Assembly: GCA_002378605.1 (NCBI GenBank)
Contig: DFSK01000032.1
Location: forward strand, 10,823-18,914
Source of the DNA: Alphaproteobacteria bacterium UBA3439
GTDB lineage: Bacteria; Pseudomonadota; Alphaproteobacteria; Puniceispirillales; Puniceispirillaceae
Reading direction: 5' to 3'
DNA: 8,092 nt
Positions 6,679 to 8,092 of the stretch are shown in pieces. A program made the translations under genes and the position numbers. The notes beneath the pieces are model-generated. The model made no database searches, had not been told where the DNA came from, and was given only the letters and a program-made list of their open reading frames with translations. The stretch's first letter is position 1, and each line of letters opens with the position of its first letter.

Positions 6679-7274
6679 CCCCTGATCATGTTGGCGAATT
6701 GCTAAATGTTTCACGTGAAACAATTGATAAATTTCAGGCCTACTTAACCTTGCTGGAAAAATGGCAACGCCGGATCAATCTTGTTGCCAACAGTACGCTT
6801 GCCGATGCGTGGCAGCGTCATATTCTCGATTCGGGTCAATTGGTGGCCTATTATCCACCACAGACACGGCATATTCTTGATGTTGGCAGCGGTGCTGGCT
6901 TTCCGGGGCTTGTTCTCGCTATTATGGGCGGCGTTACAGTTGATCTGGTTGAATCTGATCAACGTAAAGCGGTGTTTTTATCCACAGTGATCCGCGAACT
7001 TGGCCTGCCGGCCAAAGTTCATAATCAACGTATCGAAAACATGCCCAATCTGCATCCCGATGTGATTACCGCGCGTGCGTTGGCACCTGTCCCTAAATTA
7101 TTGAATTTAATCGAAACTCAGCTTAGCTTTTCGTGCGTCTGTTTGTTTTTGAAGGGCGCATCGGTCGAAGATGAATTGACCAATTTGCAATCTTATTCCA
7201 CTATGATTCCCACAACACATCCAAGCCTTTCCGGCCCAACTGGCGTTGTTTTAGAACTGAAAAATTCGCGCTAA
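6675..7274 (+). CDS. rsmG: 16S rRNA (guanine-N7) methyltransferase RsmG
   Basis: RsmG (GidB) uses S-adenosylmethionine to methylate N7 of G527 (E. coli numbering) in 16S rRNA; loss is known to give low-level streptomycin resistance. The 199-residue protein has the class I methyltransferase fold. Visible motifs are NLVANS (35-40), RHILDSGQL (48-56), SAM-binding [11 protein letters not shown] (68-78), [11 protein letters not shown] (92-102, acidic Glu93 and Asp95), ITARALAP (131-138) and FLKG (158-161). It starts at GTG 6675 inside the mnmG stop (GTGA overlap), with only a weak TAAGAG upstream, so translation probably depends on mnmG. Residues 11-16 (NVSRET) are encoded by a perfect parS site, and a perfect DnaA-box sequence lies at 6978-6986, so the gene doubles as a chromosome-maintenance landmark. 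The length is slightly below E. coli RsmG but normal. Confidence 0.96.
   Translation: MTPDHVGELLNVSRETIDKFQAYLTLLEKWQRRINLVANSTLADAWQRHILDSGQLVAYYPPQTRHILDVGSGAGFPGLVLAIMGGVTVDLVESDQRKAVFLSTVIRELGLPAKVHNQRIENMPNLHPDVITARALAPVPKLLNLIETQLSFSCVCLFLKGASVEDELTNLQSYSTMIPTTHPSLSGPTGVVLELKNSR
6707..6722. promoter_or_regulatory. parS: parS centromere site (inside rsmG)
   Basis: A second perfect TGTTTCACGTGAAACA palindrome, identical to the one at 3090-3105. It spans codons 11-16 of rsmG, read as Asn-Val-Ser-Arg-Glu-Thr, and lies about 0.6 kb upstream of parA. Being close to parA and to the presumed origin, it is a likely ParB nucleation site. Confidence 0.94.
6978..6986 (+). promoter_or_regulatory. 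Consensus DnaA box inside rsmG
   Basis: TTATCCACA matches the high-affinity DnaA-box consensus exactly. A near match with one mismatch, TTATCCACC, lies 127 bp upstream at 6851-6859. Both are in rsmG coding sequence, where this one is read as Leu-Ser-Thr with flanking bases. There is no AT-rich unwinding region or box cluster, so this is not itself an origin. It could bind or titrate DnaA, or be a chance match. Confidence 0.4.
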
Positions 7275-7331
7275 ATTGCGGCGCATGATAACCGGATCTT
7301 TTAAAGTCCCAAATGGGCAAGGTTTGCTGAG

Positions 7332-8092
7332 ATGACGTCTTCATTGCGGATTATTGCAATTGCCAATCAAAAGGGCGGTGTTGGAAAAACCACTACATCG
7401 GTGAATCTGGCAACAGCTTTGGCGGCGTGTGGGCGGCGTGTTCTGCTTGTTGATTTTGATCCGCAAGGCAATGCCAGCACGGGTCTTGGCGTCAATGAGG
7501 ATGATCGCGCGGCGAATAGCTATCGTCTTGTTACCGGTGAAGTGACGGCAAAGGCTGCGATTCAATCAAGTAATGTTGCCGGCCTTGATATTATTGCGGC
7601 GGTGGTGGATTTATCGGCTGCCGAAATTGAACTTACCACGATTGACCGGCGCGAATTCCGCTTAGCGGATGCGCTTCAGCCAATTGCTGCTGGCTATGAT
7701 TATATCATTATTGATTGTCCGCCTTCATTGGGGCTGTTAACGGTGAATGCGCTTTGCGCCGCACATAGTGTTTTGGTGCCACTCCAATGCGAATTTTATG
7801 CGCTTGAAGGTCTGTCGCAATTAATGCGCACCATCGCGTCGGTTCAAGGCGGTTTAAACCGGCAATTGGTGATGCAGGGCATCGTTCTGACCATGTATGA
7901 TGGGCGGAATAAATTATCTGAACAGGTCGCAAATGATGTTCGCACCCATCTTGGGAACCTTGTCTATAATACTGTTATCCCTAGAAATGTTCGCGTTTCA
8001 GAGGCGCCATCCTTTGGCCAACCTGTTTTGATATATGATTTGAATTGCGCTGGGTCGAAGGCCTATATTGCGCTTGCCGCCGAATTGCTTGA
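7332..8092 (+). CDS. parA: Chromosome-partitioning ATPase ParA (Soj), 3' end missing
   Basis: ParA is a Walker-type ATPase that binds DNA non-specifically as an ATP dimer and is stimulated by ParB to move parS-ParB complexes apart. The 253 residues seen start MTSSLRIIAIANQ and contain the deviant Walker A KGGVGKTT (14-21), the A' motif LLVDFDPQGN (38-47), Walker B IIIDCPPS (125-132, Asp128), PLQCEFYALEGL (150-161), TMYDGRNKLSEQV (187-199) and the late signature IPRNVRVSEAPSFGQP. No N-terminal HTH domain precedes Walker A, which marks the chromosomal Soj type rather than the larger plasmid type. The frame is still open at the right edge and probably lacks only a few residues, since family members are about 250-270 long. 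ATG 7332 is the only plausible start: an in-frame TAA lies at 7302-7304, and AAGG (7319-7322) may be the ribosome-binding site. parB is expected immediately downstream. The 57-bp gap after rsmG shows no clear terminator. Confidence 0.97.
   Translation, partial: MTSSLRIIAIANQKGGVGKTTTSVNLATALAACGRRVLLVDFDPQGNASTGLGVNEDDRAANSYRLVTGEVTAKAAIQSSNVAGLDIIAAVVDLSAAEIELTTIDRREFRLADALQPIAAGYDYIIIDCPPSLGLLTVNALCAAHSVLVPLQCEFYALEGLSQLMRTIASVQGGLNRQLVMQGIVLTMYDGRNKLSEQVANDVRTHLGNLVYNTVIPRNVRVSEAPSFGQPVLIYDLNCAGSKAYIALAAELL

Noticed and set aside
7275..7331. Promoter for parA (TTGCGG at 7276 with TTTAAA at 7300)
   Set aside because: Both hexamers are poor matches and the spacing is 18. parA may simply be cotranscribed with rsmG.
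1..8092. CtrA-type TTAA-N7-TTAA sites, tRNA genes, insertion sequences, CRISPR repeats
   Set aside because: I inspected the TTAA occurrences and found no correctly spaced pair. No tRNA-like cloverleaf, transposase or direct-repeat array was seen.

Overview
The window is an origin-proximal housekeeping segment of an alphaproteobacterial chromosome. The gene order hemE-hemJ-rho-mnmE-mnmG-rsmG-parA is typical of the replication-origin/partition neighbourhood in that class. Base composition is roughly half G+C by eye and coding is dense. A marine group such as SAR116 or a relative would fit, but that is a low-confidence guess; the class assignment rests on synteny and protein character. There are no tRNA or rRNA genes, insertion sequences, phage genes or CRISPR arrays.

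Layout. Positions 1-1308 hold a heme pair on the + strand: hemE, cut by the left edge and lacking about 56 N-terminal residues, and hemJ, 9 bp downstream. Positions 1309-1458 are a 150-bp leader before rho, with a terminator-like hairpin, a candidate promoter and a candidate short leader ORF. Positions 1459-2718 are rho, a complete 419-residue termination factor. Positions 2721-3254 (- strand) are an O6-alkylguanine-DNA alkyltransferase gene (ogt) that converges on rho with a 2-bp gap and breaks the otherwise co-directional run. Positions 3255-3376 are the divergent ogt/mnmE intergenic region. Positions 3377-7274 hold mnmE, mnmG and rsmG: MnmE and MnmG together modify wobble U34 of tRNAs, and RsmG methylates G527 of 16S rRNA. 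From 7332 to the right edge runs parA, missing only its last residues; parB is expected just beyond.

The most notable signal is a pair of identical, perfect 16-bp parS palindromes (TGTTTCACGTGAAACA) at 3090-3105 and 6707-6722, about 3.6 kb apart. They are the binding sites of ParB, the partner of ParA. Both lie inside genes and in both the site is read in the same frame, encoding Asn-Val-Ser-Arg-Glu-Thr: in the N-terminal part of RsmG and in a poorly conserved linker of the unrelated Ogt protein on the opposite strand. A centromere function is therefore written through protein-coding sequence twice. A perfect DnaA-box match lies in rsmG at 6978-6986.

I found no evidence of a wholly new biological system. 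The unusual points are the coding-embedded parS pair, the inverted ogt gene with a His-rich insertion, and the rho leader architecture. Several start codons were moved in from the longest possible ORF: rho to ATG 1459 and mnmE to ATG 3377, based on family N-termini.
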